Assembly (NCBI GenBank): GCA_028023455.1
Contig: JAQFVV010013082.1
Span: 64,001-128,000 of the forward strand
Length of the DNA stretch: 64,000 bases
DNA from: Epiperipatus broadwayi
Lineage: Eukaryota > Onychophora > Udeonychophora > Euonychophora > Peripatidae
Reading direction: 5' to 3'
In this document: positions 48,551 through 61,075 of the stretch, one piece after another
How the letters are laid out: the number at the start of each line of letters is the position of its first letter
Numbering within the stretch: position 1 is the first letter of the stretch
Made by a program: the position numbers and the translations under genes
Notes under the pieces: generated by a model
What the model saw: the letters and a program-made list of their open reading frames with translations, nothing else
Told to the model about the DNA's origin: nothing
Databases searched by the model: none

Positions 48551-49504
48551 AGCTCTTTACCATCCTATTTCTAAAAACCAACTGATAAAATTTTCAAATG
48601 TGAAAACACATTTAATTCTAATAAAAGACAAAAAAAATATACATTATAACTATTTTATTCATTGTCCCTCTTCACATCATTTCGCTAATTATTTTGAACA
48701 AACATCTATATACAAAGTAATAGCAGTAAGACATACATAACAACATCAATAAAAAAACAAATTAACATCTAATATTATATTAAATAGTTAATAAATAAAT
48801 TATTTTGTTCGTTTAATTTACTTTATATGACATTGAAAGAAAAAGGTCCTTAGGTAATTATTTAAGAGATAAATATTAATATAATGTCATACCACCGATT
48901 TTATTTTATTGCAATGCCTCTACATTATTTCATCATAAATCTTCCATGTTCAATTTATTTATTACTGTAAGTCAATTTTACATTTCAAAGATCATGATAT
49001 CCTTTAGGTTGACAACAGACTAGGAATAGGCTGTTTCATTATTGGGTCAGAGTTTCATATGTAGTCAGTCAGGTGATTACAGATGTATTTAGGTTTTCTT
49101 GCCATCCATGTATAATATTTTACCAATATACATGAAGGCATCCATTTGATTAAGGTCAGCACTTATTGATCTTTAAGGCCAGTATCAACCTTAGATATAT
49201 TTCCAGCTCACTATCCATCCATGTTTTCTAAGGCTTTCCAGGTTGCTATCTTCTTCCATAAATCGCTGGTCCTCATGCTGGTTGCTTCTTTAGTAATGAA
49301 TAATAATAATAATACTGATTTATATTTACTGACACTGCTATACATCTCTTCTGCAACAAATCCATGCATTCTGTTTTTTATTCTATTTAAATATTTTTTC
49401 TGCATGGATCTGTTCTTCAACATGAAGTATAATTTTTCTTTTCTTCTTTTTTCTACATTTCTTTGAAGGTTATGTATATATTTTTATCTAAAATTTTACA
49501 TAAT
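48551..49504. other. AT-rich DNA with one unrecognised minus-strand ORF
   Basis: A 70-codon minus-strand frame at 49211-49423 includes TSDLWKKIATWKALENMDG and has a more protein-like composition than its surroundings. I do not recognise a family and there is no second exon or promoter. It may be part of an unidentified repeat. Confidence 0.3.
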
Positions 49505-49700
49505 CAAAGATATATATATATATATATATTCTATAGCATGTGTTTTAACTCCTAAACGTCAGAGTAAACGAAACATACGCTTGATAGGTGTTTTTGGTAG
49601 GACGCCATCTGTGGACATAAATACAAGTGTTAGCAAGTTTTTTAACTTGCATTTTTGTTTATCATATATATATATATATATTCTATAGCATGTGTTTTAG
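49505..49700. repeat. Direct repeat flanking a 120-bp insert
   Basis: A TA tract followed by TTCTATAGCATGTGTTTTA occurs at about 49508-49548 and 49663-49699. The insert (ACTCCTAAACGTCAG to TTTTTGTTTATC) is not repetitive. It could be a tandem duplication or an insertion with a long duplication. Confidence 0.55.
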
Positions 49701-50414
49701 ACTCTAGAAAAAAATATTTTGACTAATCAAATTGCATGCATTGCATTGATAGTTATTACATACTTTTTTCTCAAAAGATTAAAACTAGTGTTAATCTTTT
49801 GCTTTTGATGAGATATTTCTTTTTTTATCTTTAGCTTATGATAGGACATTTTAGTCTTTTATCTATAATTAGACCAAGTTAATTTTTTGCTTCTGATTAT
49901 ATATTTTAATCCTCTGTGGGAGGAGGGTATCATAGAAATAAAAATATATATTACTAAGGTTAAAACATGTTCCTTTCTTTTCTCTCTCATTTTTTTCTTC
50001 TTTCACATGATCTTTTTTTTTCTATTTCATTCCCTGTATGCTGGTAAACTTTGTACATGTGAATGATACAACATATATCACTATATATTTTTGCTATAAG
50101 TTAATATGTATATCCTTATGTATATATCATATTTAATATGTGTATATGAGAGTATATGTATATAATAAACCAATAAATGACTAAAATATAAAAGTATTCT
50201 TTTAAGCGAAAAGTATTTGACATTTTTGCTTTTGATTGGAATTTTTTTTTTTTAACAAAAACAATGCTTGGCAAAATTATATTGTAAATGAGCTTCACTT
50301 TATATATATAATTTTAATTTAAATCAATTTGACAACATATAGTTTATATATGTCACTAGATATATCTGCAGTAAGTTATGTACACTCTTTATGTATACAT
50401 CATATACAATATGT
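49701..50414. other. AT-rich DNA, nothing recognised
   Basis: Short TA runs only. Confidence 0.35.
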
Positions 50415-50418
50415 TTAC

Positions 50419-50492
<74 letters not shown>
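50415..50492. repeat. TA microsatellite
   Basis: Two TA tracts around a TGTAATACATA centre form a perfect inverted structure. Confidence 0.9.
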
Positions 50493-50494
<2 letters not shown>

Positions 50495-50524
50495 CATTAA
50501 GTAACTAACAAAACTATATTGTAA

Positions 50525-51330
50525 ACTAACTAAGTTTTAAATGAAGATTACAATTGAAAGATTGAAACTAAGAAAATTCTGCACATTATTTAAAACATAT
50601 TGAATTTTTAAGAACATTTTTTAAATTTGATATTGAAATATTCAAAACTTTAATACCCACTCTTCCATATCTAAAAAATGAGGTCATTTATTGTGCCTAT
50701 CACATTGATAGTAATTTAAAAAATATATAAAAAATTTCAACAAATTATATTGAATTTAAATTTACTAAACCTCAATTTTAAAATGTTATTATAACTTTAA
50801 ATTGATATCAAAACAAGAATCTCTATATTACTCTCTTGTGAGACTTACTGAAAACATATTAAACTTTTAAAAACAGTTATTAAATTTGATATCAAAATAC
50901 TTTTCTGCTCACACCTCTTTATCTAAGAAACTGGGGCAACTACTAAAATATTATTGTACTCTATCACTTTGGTAATGATTTAAATAAAATATACATATTT
51001 TCAACAAATTAAATTGAATTTTAATTCATTAAACTACAATTTTAAAATGTTATTATAACTTCAAACTGAAACCAAAAAGTTCTCTATATCACCCTCTTTC
51101 AAGTATTACTTAAAAATAATAAAGTTTTTAGAATAATTTTTAAATTTGATTTTAAAATATTCAAAATTTTCCCACTAACTGTTTCATATCTAAAAAAAGT
51201 AAGCTATTTTACCTAAAATATTATAGTCCCATATTGCTTTGCTTGGTATTTTTTTATTATGTACAAAATTTGAATCAATTTCATTGAATCTATTAAACCT
51301 AAAATTTTAAAATTTTATTTTAACTTTAAT
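50525..51330. repeat. Degenerate tandem repeat, about 260-bp unit, three copies
   Basis: The phrase TTTTTAAATTTGATATYRAAATA occurs in shortened form at about 50618, 50878 and 51140. Each unit also contains TCTAARAAA, a TATCAC/TTG segment, TTTCAACAAATTA and TTTTAAAATGTTATTATAAC. Units are about 70-75% identical. Non-coding. Confidence 0.65.
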
Positions 51331-51778
51331 AATAAAAGTGATTATCAACAATGAGAAACAAACTTATAAACAAACAAACAAACAAACCAAAAGAGTGTAA
51401 CTTAAATAAAAGCATTGCATTCAATCTGCAAACATATTTATATTAAAAGTCCATCCAGGACAATGACAAGTGGAGGAAAAGCATTGCTCTGTCAACATTG
51501 TTGGATATAGATTGAAATGTAACAGTATTGGAGTCTATTTTTAGTTTTTTCAGATGGGATACAAAACTATTAAACTGAAATCCCTGTAGCAATATCCCTG
51601 CTCTCACTGCATGTACAAATTAATTCTATTTATTAATCCTTTTTATTAAAATTATTCATCTGGATATAATTTTATGTGTTTAAGTGTAAAAACAAATGGA
51701 TGAATTTCTTTGAATATTGGAATGTCTGGAATTAGCAGAAGCTGCTAAGTGGTGCACAGGCTCAAAATTTAGCATTGC
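51331..51778. other. Unassigned DNA
   Basis: A CAAA run near 51373; nothing else recognised. Confidence 0.3.
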
Positions 51779-51789
51779 TATATATATAT

Positions 51790-51864
<75 letters not shown>
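51779..51864. repeat. Long TA microsatellite
   Basis: About 43 TA units with a single interruption. Confidence 0.95.
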
Positions 51865-51866
<2 letters not shown>

Positions 51867-52009
51867 AAACAATTTACTACAATTTGATTGATAAGTGTCA
51901 CACATGTTGCTTTCACAACTTTGACACAATTCATTTAATAAAAGTGTATTAAGAATTTTTATTAGTCATTCATTTGACTAGAGATTATCTAATAATGAAT
52001 AATATTCCT

Positions 52010-52215
52010 GTAGTGTAATTTTCACTACACGACTCTCATGCAAGGTAGGGACTGGTTTCTATCTACTTGTAGCACTTTGTGAAGGGATGTAAACATAAAC
52101 ATATGACCAAAGACATATAAAAAAGATCTGTGATTGCCAAGATGCACATTTCATACTGATACAGCACTCATCAGTTGGCCCAGACCACAATTTCTTACAC
52201 ATATCTTTATCATTT
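52010..52215 (-). mobile_element. Hammerhead-repeat copy H6 with a dispersed flank repeat
   Basis: Minus strand contains the hammerhead at 52130-52188. The adjoining sequence at 52010-52060 (TGTAGTGTAATTTTCACTAC, then TCTCATGCAAGG) recurs inverted at 56863-56915, so this flank belongs to another dispersed piece. A TA tract follows at 52219. Confidence 0.55.
52130..52188 (-). ncRNA. Hammerhead ribozyme, type I (copy H6)
   Basis: Minus strand: core CTGATGA (52168-52174) and GAAA (52149-52152) intact; stem II TGCTG/CAGTA around TAT; stem III ATGTGCAT (52142-52149), nearly palindromic; cleavage residue C (complement of 52141), triplet ATC. Stem I: GCCAA (52175-52179) with TTGGC (52136-52140), then after a bulge GTGGT (52184-52188) with ATCAC (52130-52134). 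Compared with H1 the last proximal pair is G-C instead of A-U, stem II is different in sequence but still paired. This is the second copy with every consensus element present. Confidence 0.75.
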
Positions 52216-52249
52216 TCAGTATATATATATATATATATATATATATTGT

Positions 52250-55200
52250 AGCCTTTTGGTTTATTCCATCTATAAACCAAATGTAATAAAATGAAGTAAT
52301 TGCGGAAAAAATTTTTTTTTTGCTGTAAGAAAAGTTAGAAAGTTTTATTTGAGAAAGTAATGGCTATATAGCTCAAAAGCAACATATATAGAGACAGTTT
52401 GTGTTCGTATGGAATATCTATTACTAAAGAGTTGATGAGAATTAAGATTGAATCGATTGTCAGTAGCTTTAGTTAACAGTTTCTTTCTAGAGAATAAGTT
52501 TAAAGTTATAGGAGATTATGGTGAATATTTATGTTTATGATTATCAGAAATTATAATTGATTTTATGCTTGTAATTATAAGAAATTATGATGGATATTTG
52601 TGTTCATATAATCTGAATAATCAGTTTTCTATTTGATGGTCTGCACAGGTATGTATGTGTGATACAGATATATGGGTTTGATTTTTTCTTTCCTTTATAG
52701 AAACTGACATAATTTTTTTTAAATTATTAAAAATGTAAATCTAAATAAGAAATTATTTATATCAAATGAATATAACATTTGTTTGACCAAAAAGTGATGG
52801 TAAGCTTATGTTTTTAATTATATCTTCTTTAACTAATTTTCCATAAATTAATCGACAGTGTGTTAATTAAAGAGATCTGGTTTCAGATCAGACAAAGTTG
52901 TTAAAAAAGTAACACTTTAAAAAGAGACATTGTTCATTCTGAGTGGGGATTTTTTTAATTACACTTGAAGAGGAACCACTGGGGGGGGGATAACATATGT
53001 TTTTTTTCTCTTTATCCTATAAAAACTGAAAAAAGTAAATAGAGAAGAGAAACTTTTGCTGATTGAGAACTGGGCTAACTAACTAAAATTAATATCTCTA
53101 AAGGTTTTTTTTTCCAAGTTTTTAAAATTTTCTTTCTCAGAATTTAATAATGTATTTAAGTTTTATAGTAGACCAAAATATGAATTTCTAATTCATCCAT
53201 AAATGGTGCATACTCTTTTTTCTCACATTAATTATGAAGAAATCAACTTTTAATAAGACATTTTATACTAAATGCTACAACTTATCCATTCTGCTTATTG
53301 CAAAGTCATTGAAGGAGAGAATTGTCAAACTTCTGTATGAAATTCAGATTATAATAATTATATGGCTCTTTAAAATTCATTTAAAGAAATTGCAGCAAAC
53401 TTCTAAAAAAATGTTTAAAAAGTTAATTCATGTTAGTAATCAGAGACTGCTTGTTGTATATAGTTTGAGCCTTTAAATGGAAAAGAAGAAGAAAAGAAAA
53501 CTAAGTGAATTCAAATCGAGGAAGAAACTCATCAAATGGAAGGTAACTAATCGAACTCTTTTAAAATTTGTTAATTCTGTTGTAGCTACACTTTTGATTA
53601 AAAATAACTATCTACATTTTTTTTATCTATCTTGATTCAAATGACTGTCTGTGTATCTTATACACATTTGGTTAAAATAACTGTCTGATGTGCAGGTGTA
53701 TAGATATCTCAAGTAAAATGAACTGAATGTATTAATTGATTGATGGACAGTGGAAGGAAAAGAAATTTACAAGAGACTATCTGTAATGTTGATATTTATT
53801 CTTTATTTTATTTCATTTATATAATATGTCATTTGTTTTTTTATTATATTTCATTTTGTTTATATGCTATATCACACTCTAATCACTAGATTATTTAATT
53901 TAATATTTTGTTTATGTTTAAAATGTTTGAAGAAAAGAGAAAAAATGATTTTGATACCATTTAAGTATAGATGCTCACGTAAATTTAAATTTAAAAGTAA
54001 AGAGAGAAATGATATAAATATTTCTATTATTCTTAACAAAATTTTAATTTGTACTTAATAGTAAATATGAAGGGTGAGAGGATAGTCGTAAAGCCCATAA
54101 TTATGCTAAAGTATTGTTGATCTGTTATTAATATAAATGTTAGGTGTGTTGTTGGCTTGACTGTTTAAAATTGAAATAATTCATAGATGTTTGATTCGGG
54201 ATTTGGTTAGTCTTTGTCATTTATCTAGGCTGGAATCAATGTATATGTGGGCATATATAAAGCTATAAATGCTTGTCATTACTGATGTCAAGTTATCCTA
54301 CCACCCAATAGATGGGAAATGGCTGTCTCATGATATATATACCATGGCAGTCGGAGATGACTAAGTTTCACTCCATTTATTTGTTAAGATAGGGAATTAT
54401 TAATAAAGTTACTGTTTAAGTGTAGAAAATGTTGCATGCCAATATAGGGAATAGGTGTCTAAGAGAAGCTCTTTACATGATCCTGGATCTTAAGAAAAGA
54501 TCTCTCTCCCTGGCTCAAGCAAATAGTTTAAGTTTGAAGTTGATGTTGTTGTTTTTGTTTATTTCCCTTATCAAGATGTGGCTGTGTGCGCGTTATAGAT
54601 ACTGCATGGTGATATGTGATATGAAGAGAGTTTTCTTACATGGGACAGAATAAAGTTGCCCTGAAAGGATAAGGATTCAGTCAGATGTATATGTATGATG
54701 AAGAATGACAAAGATTTTAATTAATAAACTAACCGATCTGTGTTGATTTTTTTTGAATGATGGTAAATTGAGGTCGTCAAGCTGGGCAGACATACTGACC
54801 TATTAAGATATACAGTCAAAACGTAAAGATCTGACAAGCATGAATGTAAAAGTGTGGGTTTTGAATTTAAACCCGTTTGCAAAATGAGTAGGGTAATTTT
54901 ATGACATATAATCCTTCTTCATTGGAAATGTGAAAATTATTGCTTGATAAGATGGTTTAGAAATGTAAGATTATTTCACATTGTTAGTTAAAATAATTGA
55001 AGCGAATATATTATTTTGGAATAGTCCAATGGACAATGTTTACAATAAAAAGGGGGGAGGTAGAAATTTATAGGTTTTCTTCTCTTTCAAGATAAGTTTT
55101 CTTAAAGCTAAAATATCCGGAATTCTGTTTCCAGCGTTTGTATTTATTATTATTATTAATTATTTATTTAATAAATGAATGGGTCAAAACAAGAAGTGAG

Positions 55201-56689
55201 TCATCCAGGAAATTAGTTAATTCAAACATGTATTCGAATAATAGTCCTGAATAGATCGGAATCATATATTTGTGTGTAACAATATTATAATTTAGTGTGT
55301 TTTTTTTTTTTATTTTATCATTATTGTTAATGTAATAAAGTTTACTATTGTTATAAGATTATATTGTGTTTTGTGTTTTGATGTTTCAAATATCTCCAGA
55401 ATCTATATATCCAGCACCTATAGTAAAGTAATATTAGTTCATATTTAAATTTAATTATTTATTTTATAATGATAATTTATTTCCAAGATCGATTTGCAGT
55501 AGTCATTATCATATTGTTTCCATATTCGATTCACATAGTTAATTTTATATTGATAATGTATTTCCATGATTGATTTACAGTATAGATTTTATCGAATATT
55601 TCTATATTCGATTTACATAATTTATTTATATAAGTCACTTTTATAAACTTCATTTTCACATAATTTATTTTCATGATTAATTTGCATAATCTGATTTTAT
55701 GAATTATTTCCGTACGTTACTCTCATAAGTAAATTTTGATCGATCTATCTGATTGATGTCCATGGTTTACTTCCATAGTTTACTTTAGCAAAATAAAATT
55801 ATTAAGGCTATTAATTAAAAATAGATTAGAAATAATAGAATAAAATGACAGGGAATAGTTGAGTTAAGTTTAACAAATTTAATCTTTTGATTCATTGTAA
55901 TGTTGTGAATATTGGGAGCAGACATAAAATCCCTTTCCTGCTCTCGTGTTTAGAGTGATTCCCACTATTGAACTTGTATTAAAATTTATTTTAGCATATA
56001 TGGGATCATATCCATTACAGTGTAATCACTTATATGGGCACCTCTTGACAGATCTAGACCTTGAGAAAGAGCAGTTCAATTATTAATCTAAGAGTTAGTT
56101 TGGAAGTCAAGTAGCATATTATAATAGAATTATTCTATTATTATAAAAGTAGGGATCATGAATTGATAGTTGATCTAAAGATATATGTGTGTTAGAGAAA
56201 TAAGATTAGGAATTCTCAGATTAGAGAACATAACACAGACATTCCTGTTATAGAATTGTAGCTATTGAAAGTGATAAATGCTGAGAACGAAAAATAAACT
56301 AATCGAATTAAATGGGGAGGAATTATTTGTGATAAATTTTGTCTAATGTTAAATTAAATAATAATTTTATGTTATGAACATAGATTATGAGTTCTCTGCA
56401 TTAATTACTGATTTGTTTCCAGTCATAGTATTTTCTGTAGTTACCACTCGAGATCAGATATTTCTAATAAAGTTGTGGAAGAAAGTTGTCTCATGATTAT
56501 GAATTTTATAATAAATTTATCACGAAATATTTGCATGACTAATGCTAGGTTTGAAATTAAGACCACATAGATTGAATGGTTTTATTAATATTATTATTAT
56601 TATTATTTTTTAAGAGACAATTTAATTACTTTCTCCAGTATCTTCTATAGTCCCAAATTGACTGATGATGATGATCTCTGAGGGCATTA
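52250..56689. other. Unassigned, largely non-repetitive DNA
   Basis: No coding region is supported; ORFs at 53234, 53864 and 54429 have no recognisable domains. The texture is less simple-repeat-rich than the rest. It may contain a long LTR ending near 56700, judged only from the primer-binding-like site that follows. Confidence 0.25.
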
Positions 56690-56699
56690 CAATTTATAG

Positions 56700-56720
56700 C
56701 TGCAATTTGGCGCCCCCGGT
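56700..56720 (+). other. Possible LTR/primer-binding-site junction
   Basis: TGCAATTTGGCGCCCCCGG resembles the junction of a Gypsy-type LTR ending in CA, a short spacer and a primer-binding site of the TTGGCGCC type. There is no matching second LTR or pol sequence in the window, so this is weak. Confidence 0.25.
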
Positions 56721-56862
56721 ATATTTGATCCTAAAGTTAGTATAAAATTCAATTGACTAGCTACTTGAAATAAAAGAGAGTTTATTAAGGTTGAATAAGT
56801 GAAAGATTGCGCGGAGAAAGTTGAGGTGACAATATATATATATATATATATAGCCATTTACT

Positions 56863-57365
56863 ACAGTCCCAACCTTGTGTGAGAGTGGTGTAGTGAAAAT
56901 TACATTAAATGGATACCCATCTTTATGTATTGCCTAATATGTTTATATAAACACTAATAATTGCAAATTGATAAAAGAGAGAGATTATTAATCCAAAAAA
57001 GTTTAAATAAACCTTATTAAACAGGTAAATATAACAAAGCAGACCTAACAAATAGTCAATGATAACTTTCATTCTGCACTGAAACTATGTATTATTTAGA
57101 AAATAAAGCTAATAATGACAGGCTAAATTGGTATAAAAATGTAAATTCATGAAAGCAATCCACACCTAAACCATAAGAAACAATATTAATCAGCAGTTTT
57201 AATCTGATGTCAAAGCAACTTCTTTCTGTAATAAAGGTAAATAACCATCTTTATTTATTGCCTAATATGTTTATATAGACACTAAACATTGCAACTTGAC
57301 TAAAGAGAGTGAGATTATTAATTCAAAAAAGTTTAAATAAATCTCATCACTGTCTATATAAATAT
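56863..57365. repeat. Direct repeat, about 330-bp spacing
   Basis: CATCTTTATKTATTGCCTAA with about 110 following bases, to AGTTTAAATAAA, occurs at 56917 and 57247. The left edge (56863-56915) is the inverse of 52010-52060. Confidence 0.65.
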
Positions 57366-57533
57366 ATTAGACTGTAAATGAAGATAGGTATCCACCTTTA
57401 TTAGAAAAAGTGATTGATTTGACAGCAGTTTGAAATTTTTGATTGATATCGTTTGGTGTTGTTTAGGCTTGCCCTGTTTTATTGTATTTACTCACATATA
57501 TATATAGATATAAAGGGATTCCACTTTTATTGT

Positions 57534-57720
57534 TTAAAGGTTGCCTTGACAACAGTTTGAAATTGTTTATTTTTATTGATATTGGGATTGTCTAACTGTT
57601 GATTTGTTTTTAATGATATATATACTTTTATCGTTTAAAGGTTGCCTTGACAACAGTTTGAAATTGTTTATTTTTATTGATATTGGGATTGTCTAACTGT
57701 TGATTTGTTTTTAATGATAT
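57534..57720. repeat. 91-bp tandem duplication, nearly perfect
   Basis: Copies start at 57534 and 57625 (CTTTTATYGTTTAAAGGTTG) and differ by essentially one base. A third, diverged copy lies at about 57418-57480. The near-identity implies a recent duplication. Confidence 0.85.
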
Positions 57721-59074
57721 ATATATAAAAGAATTCGCATAAATATTTTCTTCAAGAAAATCTTTTAATTCCCTTAAAAATTATTTAAGATTATGAGCAA
57801 AAAGTCTATCATGATTTTGGTTTTAAATTCAAAGGTAAAGTACTGGACAACAAATATAGATGAGAAATTTTCCATAGTTGCTTACCATGTACAAAAAAAT
57901 CGTTTGCAATGAAAAAAATATAAAATTAGATATTAGAAAGTGATTCTCAGGGTCTTTACTATCTCAGAAGAAAATGAAAGGGTTTCATCAAGGCTTGTAT
58001 AGAAGGTATGTACATACACACACACGCATATATATATTCTCTTTTTAATTAGTCTGTTATCAAGTTGTAGCTCAAGTTAAATTCTGTTTTCTCTTTTATT
58101 ATTCTTATTTTCTTAATTTTCAAAATTAAGGTTGTTCTTTTGTTTTAATGAGTGACGTATAAAAAATTTGGGTGGGGGGAATAAAATTTAGAATCCATAT
58201 GTTGTATTAACCCCTAGTTTGAGTAACTACAATCTTAACGAGCAACAAAAATCTATCCTCTCTCTTTCTAGATATACGTAACTGTAGGGGTTTATAAATC
58301 TAAGCTCGGCACAAAAGAAAATTCTGATTTAAATTGAGAGTTAATTAATTACATTTCTAGGTTGGAATAATTGCTCATAGGAAAAGGGTTTTTTTTTTTT
58401 AAAAAAAAAATCAGCATGAACATCTAATTATATTAATAGAATTAAATAGCGAAACTAATTCATTTAAAAGGTTTGTTAGATAATACTGATGACGATGATG
58501 AGAATATTTCTACCAATAATAACACAACTAACCATCCGGTATTTATCTTTTTGTTTTTGAGTTCGACACGTTCGGTGTATGAATGCATCATTTACACTTT
58601 TTTAAAAATTAAATTATTGTTTTTCTTATTTCATTTTTATTTACTAGTTAAAAATAAGTTATTTGACAATTTCGAACACTTTTATTGCCAAATATTAGTA
58701 AGTAATAATTGTTCTGCTGATCACGTGATGCTTAACTCACGCGCACGCGTGCAAGCTCACCCACACACATTGTTCACACGGTTTTTTTTTTTTAAATAAG
58801 AATTTTAAATAAAAAAAAATATTACTACAATTTTTTAAAAATGAGATTGCTTTTGATAATTAATAAATAATTACTAATATTTAATTATACCGCAAAGTAA
58901 AAAATATTTTTCTTTGCATTCATTCTTAATATGATAAAATTTCATCTTACATACTTTTTAATATAATTCAAATTCAAACAAATTTAGAATTTTTTGAAAC
59001 TAATTCTTCCATAGCCAACTTGTCTTCCAATTGTTATGTATTTGAAAATGAAGATTTTTTAAAATAGGTGTGTT
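57721..59074. other. AT-rich DNA, nothing recognised
   Basis: A short GC-richer run with CACGTGATG and ACGCGCACGCGTGC at about 58722-58750 stands out but is not assigned. ORF 58473-58799 has no recognisable domain. Confidence 0.3.
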
Positions 59075-59455
59075 TTATGTTTTGCTTATGGGAGAGACTT
59101 CAATATTTATCTAAAAGCAGTATAGAAACTTCAGACTACTCGGCAAAATATGGAGAGATAACACAAACAGGTATTATTGGTATCAGTGAGAAAATTAAAA
59201 GACTGAAAGTAAGATGGGTTGGGCATACTGCTAAGAATGTTGGTAATAGATGGACAGTTGAAGTCTTAAACTAGATCCTCCCAAAATTAAAAGATCCAGA
59301 ACGAGACATTATGTGAGGTGGCTGGATGAAAAAATAAAGTTTGTAGGTGGGATGTGAAAAAGAAAGGATATGAATTAGAAAAAATCTATTAGACTTAGAA
59401 AAACCCGTGCATTGGATCATAAATGGTTAAAAATTATAATGATAATTATGAAATA
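59075..59455 (+). pseudogene. RTE-type LINE C-terminal/3' fragment
   Basis: The plus strand encodes YGEITQTGIIGISEKIKRLK followed by VRWVGHTAKNVGNRWTVEVL, the characteristic RTE C-terminus (usually read K-WRWAGHIARR-DGRWT). A further frame continues toward RPRTRHYVRWLDE-like sequence with a frameshift near 59275. 5'-truncated, with a TAATGATAATTATG tail. It is oriented toward the minus-strand copy at 59573. Confidence 0.75.
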
Positions 59456-59572
59456 GATATCTATTTTTAGCTACAGAAAAAAAAAAAACCCAGAAAAAAA
59501 TATAAACACTCAATATTTATCATTTGATTAGACGGATGAGCATTGTTTTCTATTTTACTGTTTTCTCTTATA

Positions 59573-60262
59573 TATCATCATCATCATCATCATCCTCATC
59601 ATTTTCAACAATTATAAGTCTATTGCAGAATGAGGTCTTTCTAAGTTCAATGCAGTTTGTCTGATCTCTAGTCCCTCTTTTTCACAACACTTCCATATTT
59701 CATCCCTCCATCTCACATATGGTCTTTTTAAAGGTCTTTTACTCTCCATCCATTATAATCTTTTCTAGTAATATGTTCAGCCCAAATATACTTGCCTTTT
59801 TATTTTTCAATGATGTCAGTAACATGTGATTGTTTTCTCACCAATGTATTTCATTTGTGATGTCTTCTTATGACTCCTAATATATACCGCTTACACTTTG
59901 TTGAATAGTCTGAAGTTTCTATATTGCTCTTCTGTTAAGTATCCAAGTTTCAGATCCACAAGTAAGAATGGCTAAAATACATTTTCTATACTTTACATAG
60001 GCATATTTTTTTCAATATTAAGTGATTTCTACCAAAAGCATTTAAGCAAGATTAATTTTATGATTAATTTCATCTACTATGTGTACATCTGCAGTAAAAA
60101 TCTGATCAAGGTATTTGTAGTTGTTAACTTTTTCTAACTCATCATTATTAATCTTTATTATCTTCTAGTGAGAAAATCCATTGAATATTGTGTTATAAGG
60201 ACGTTTTAACATTTACCTTTAGGCTTACATTTTTACTTTTATCTGATAACTCATACAATATT
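59573..60262 (-). mobile_element. RTE-type LINE 3' portion, 5'-truncated, decayed
   Basis: It begins with an ATCATC tail, then CAATTATAAGTCTATTGCAG, then segments matching 33800-34500 (TTCTAGTAATATGTTCAGCC, AAGTATCCAAGTTTCAG, AAGGTATTTGTAGTTGTTAA). Frame broken repeatedly. With 59075-59455 it forms a convergent pair. Confidence 0.75.
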
Positions 60263-60934
60263 TCCTGAAGCTCTATATTTTCAATTCATAATAGACATTT
60301 TCATTAAATTTTCAATTTTGTATTTTGCTGTGAATTTGAGTATAGGCTTTATCTTAAAACCCCTTCCATTTATATTATAAGATTGGCTCAGGGGTAGTAA
60401 GATAAATTGTTTTTTTTGTTATGAAGATATGAGAGTTAACAGAATATAATAAAAAATTATAATTCCTCAAGGTGTTATGATGTTTTTTGTTTTTTAAGAA
60501 AAAATTGTTTCAGAAAAGATTAAATTTTTTAAACATGAGATGTCAAATTAATGAATCAGTTTAATGTATATCTGATTTTGGTCTGGTTGTTATATTCACG
60601 CAAATTTTAAAATCTTTTTAATTTACTACTTTTTATTTTTTGATAGATTCACTTATTTATGATGTTTGGTAAATAATGCATATAAATATAATATTGTTTA
60701 AAAAAATTGTAAGTAACCAAAAACAAAATAGATCGGAAAACAACAAAACCTGTAAATATGTATATATAATGTCTTTTAATAAAGATAAATACTTAAAATA
60801 AAAAAAAAAAAGATAATACATTTTGCATATGAATGTTAATATGCTTTATGAAGTGTATAATTATTTTTTCTTTGATGTTTTCTGGTTTTCAATTCAGCTT
60901 AAGGCATTTTTGTATGTATGCAAAATTTATTATA
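60263..60934. other. AT-rich DNA, nothing recognised
   Basis: No supported gene or repeat. Confidence 0.35.
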
Positions 60935-61075
60935 TATTGTAGCACAAGTCTTCTGGCATCCATTGATTACTCTAGCTTGCTGTGTGTAGCAATATGTATA
61001 GTGAGTTTTGCTTGTTTTAACAACAGTTATACACAAGCATAAGAAGTGGTGGTCATGTGATGTTTATATATTGTA
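60935..61075 (+). repeat. Relative of the 1853-2150 inverted-repeat family
   Basis: GGCATCCATTGATTACTCTA and CACAAGCATAAGAAGTGGTG correspond to 2047 onward (CTTGTATCCATTGATTACTC, then GTGTAAGCATAAGAATGGTG). Only the right half of the element is present. Confidence 0.55.

Noticed and set aside
56662-56680. CTGATGATGATGATC as a hammerhead start
   Set aside because: Trinucleotide repeat with no GAAA at suitable distance.
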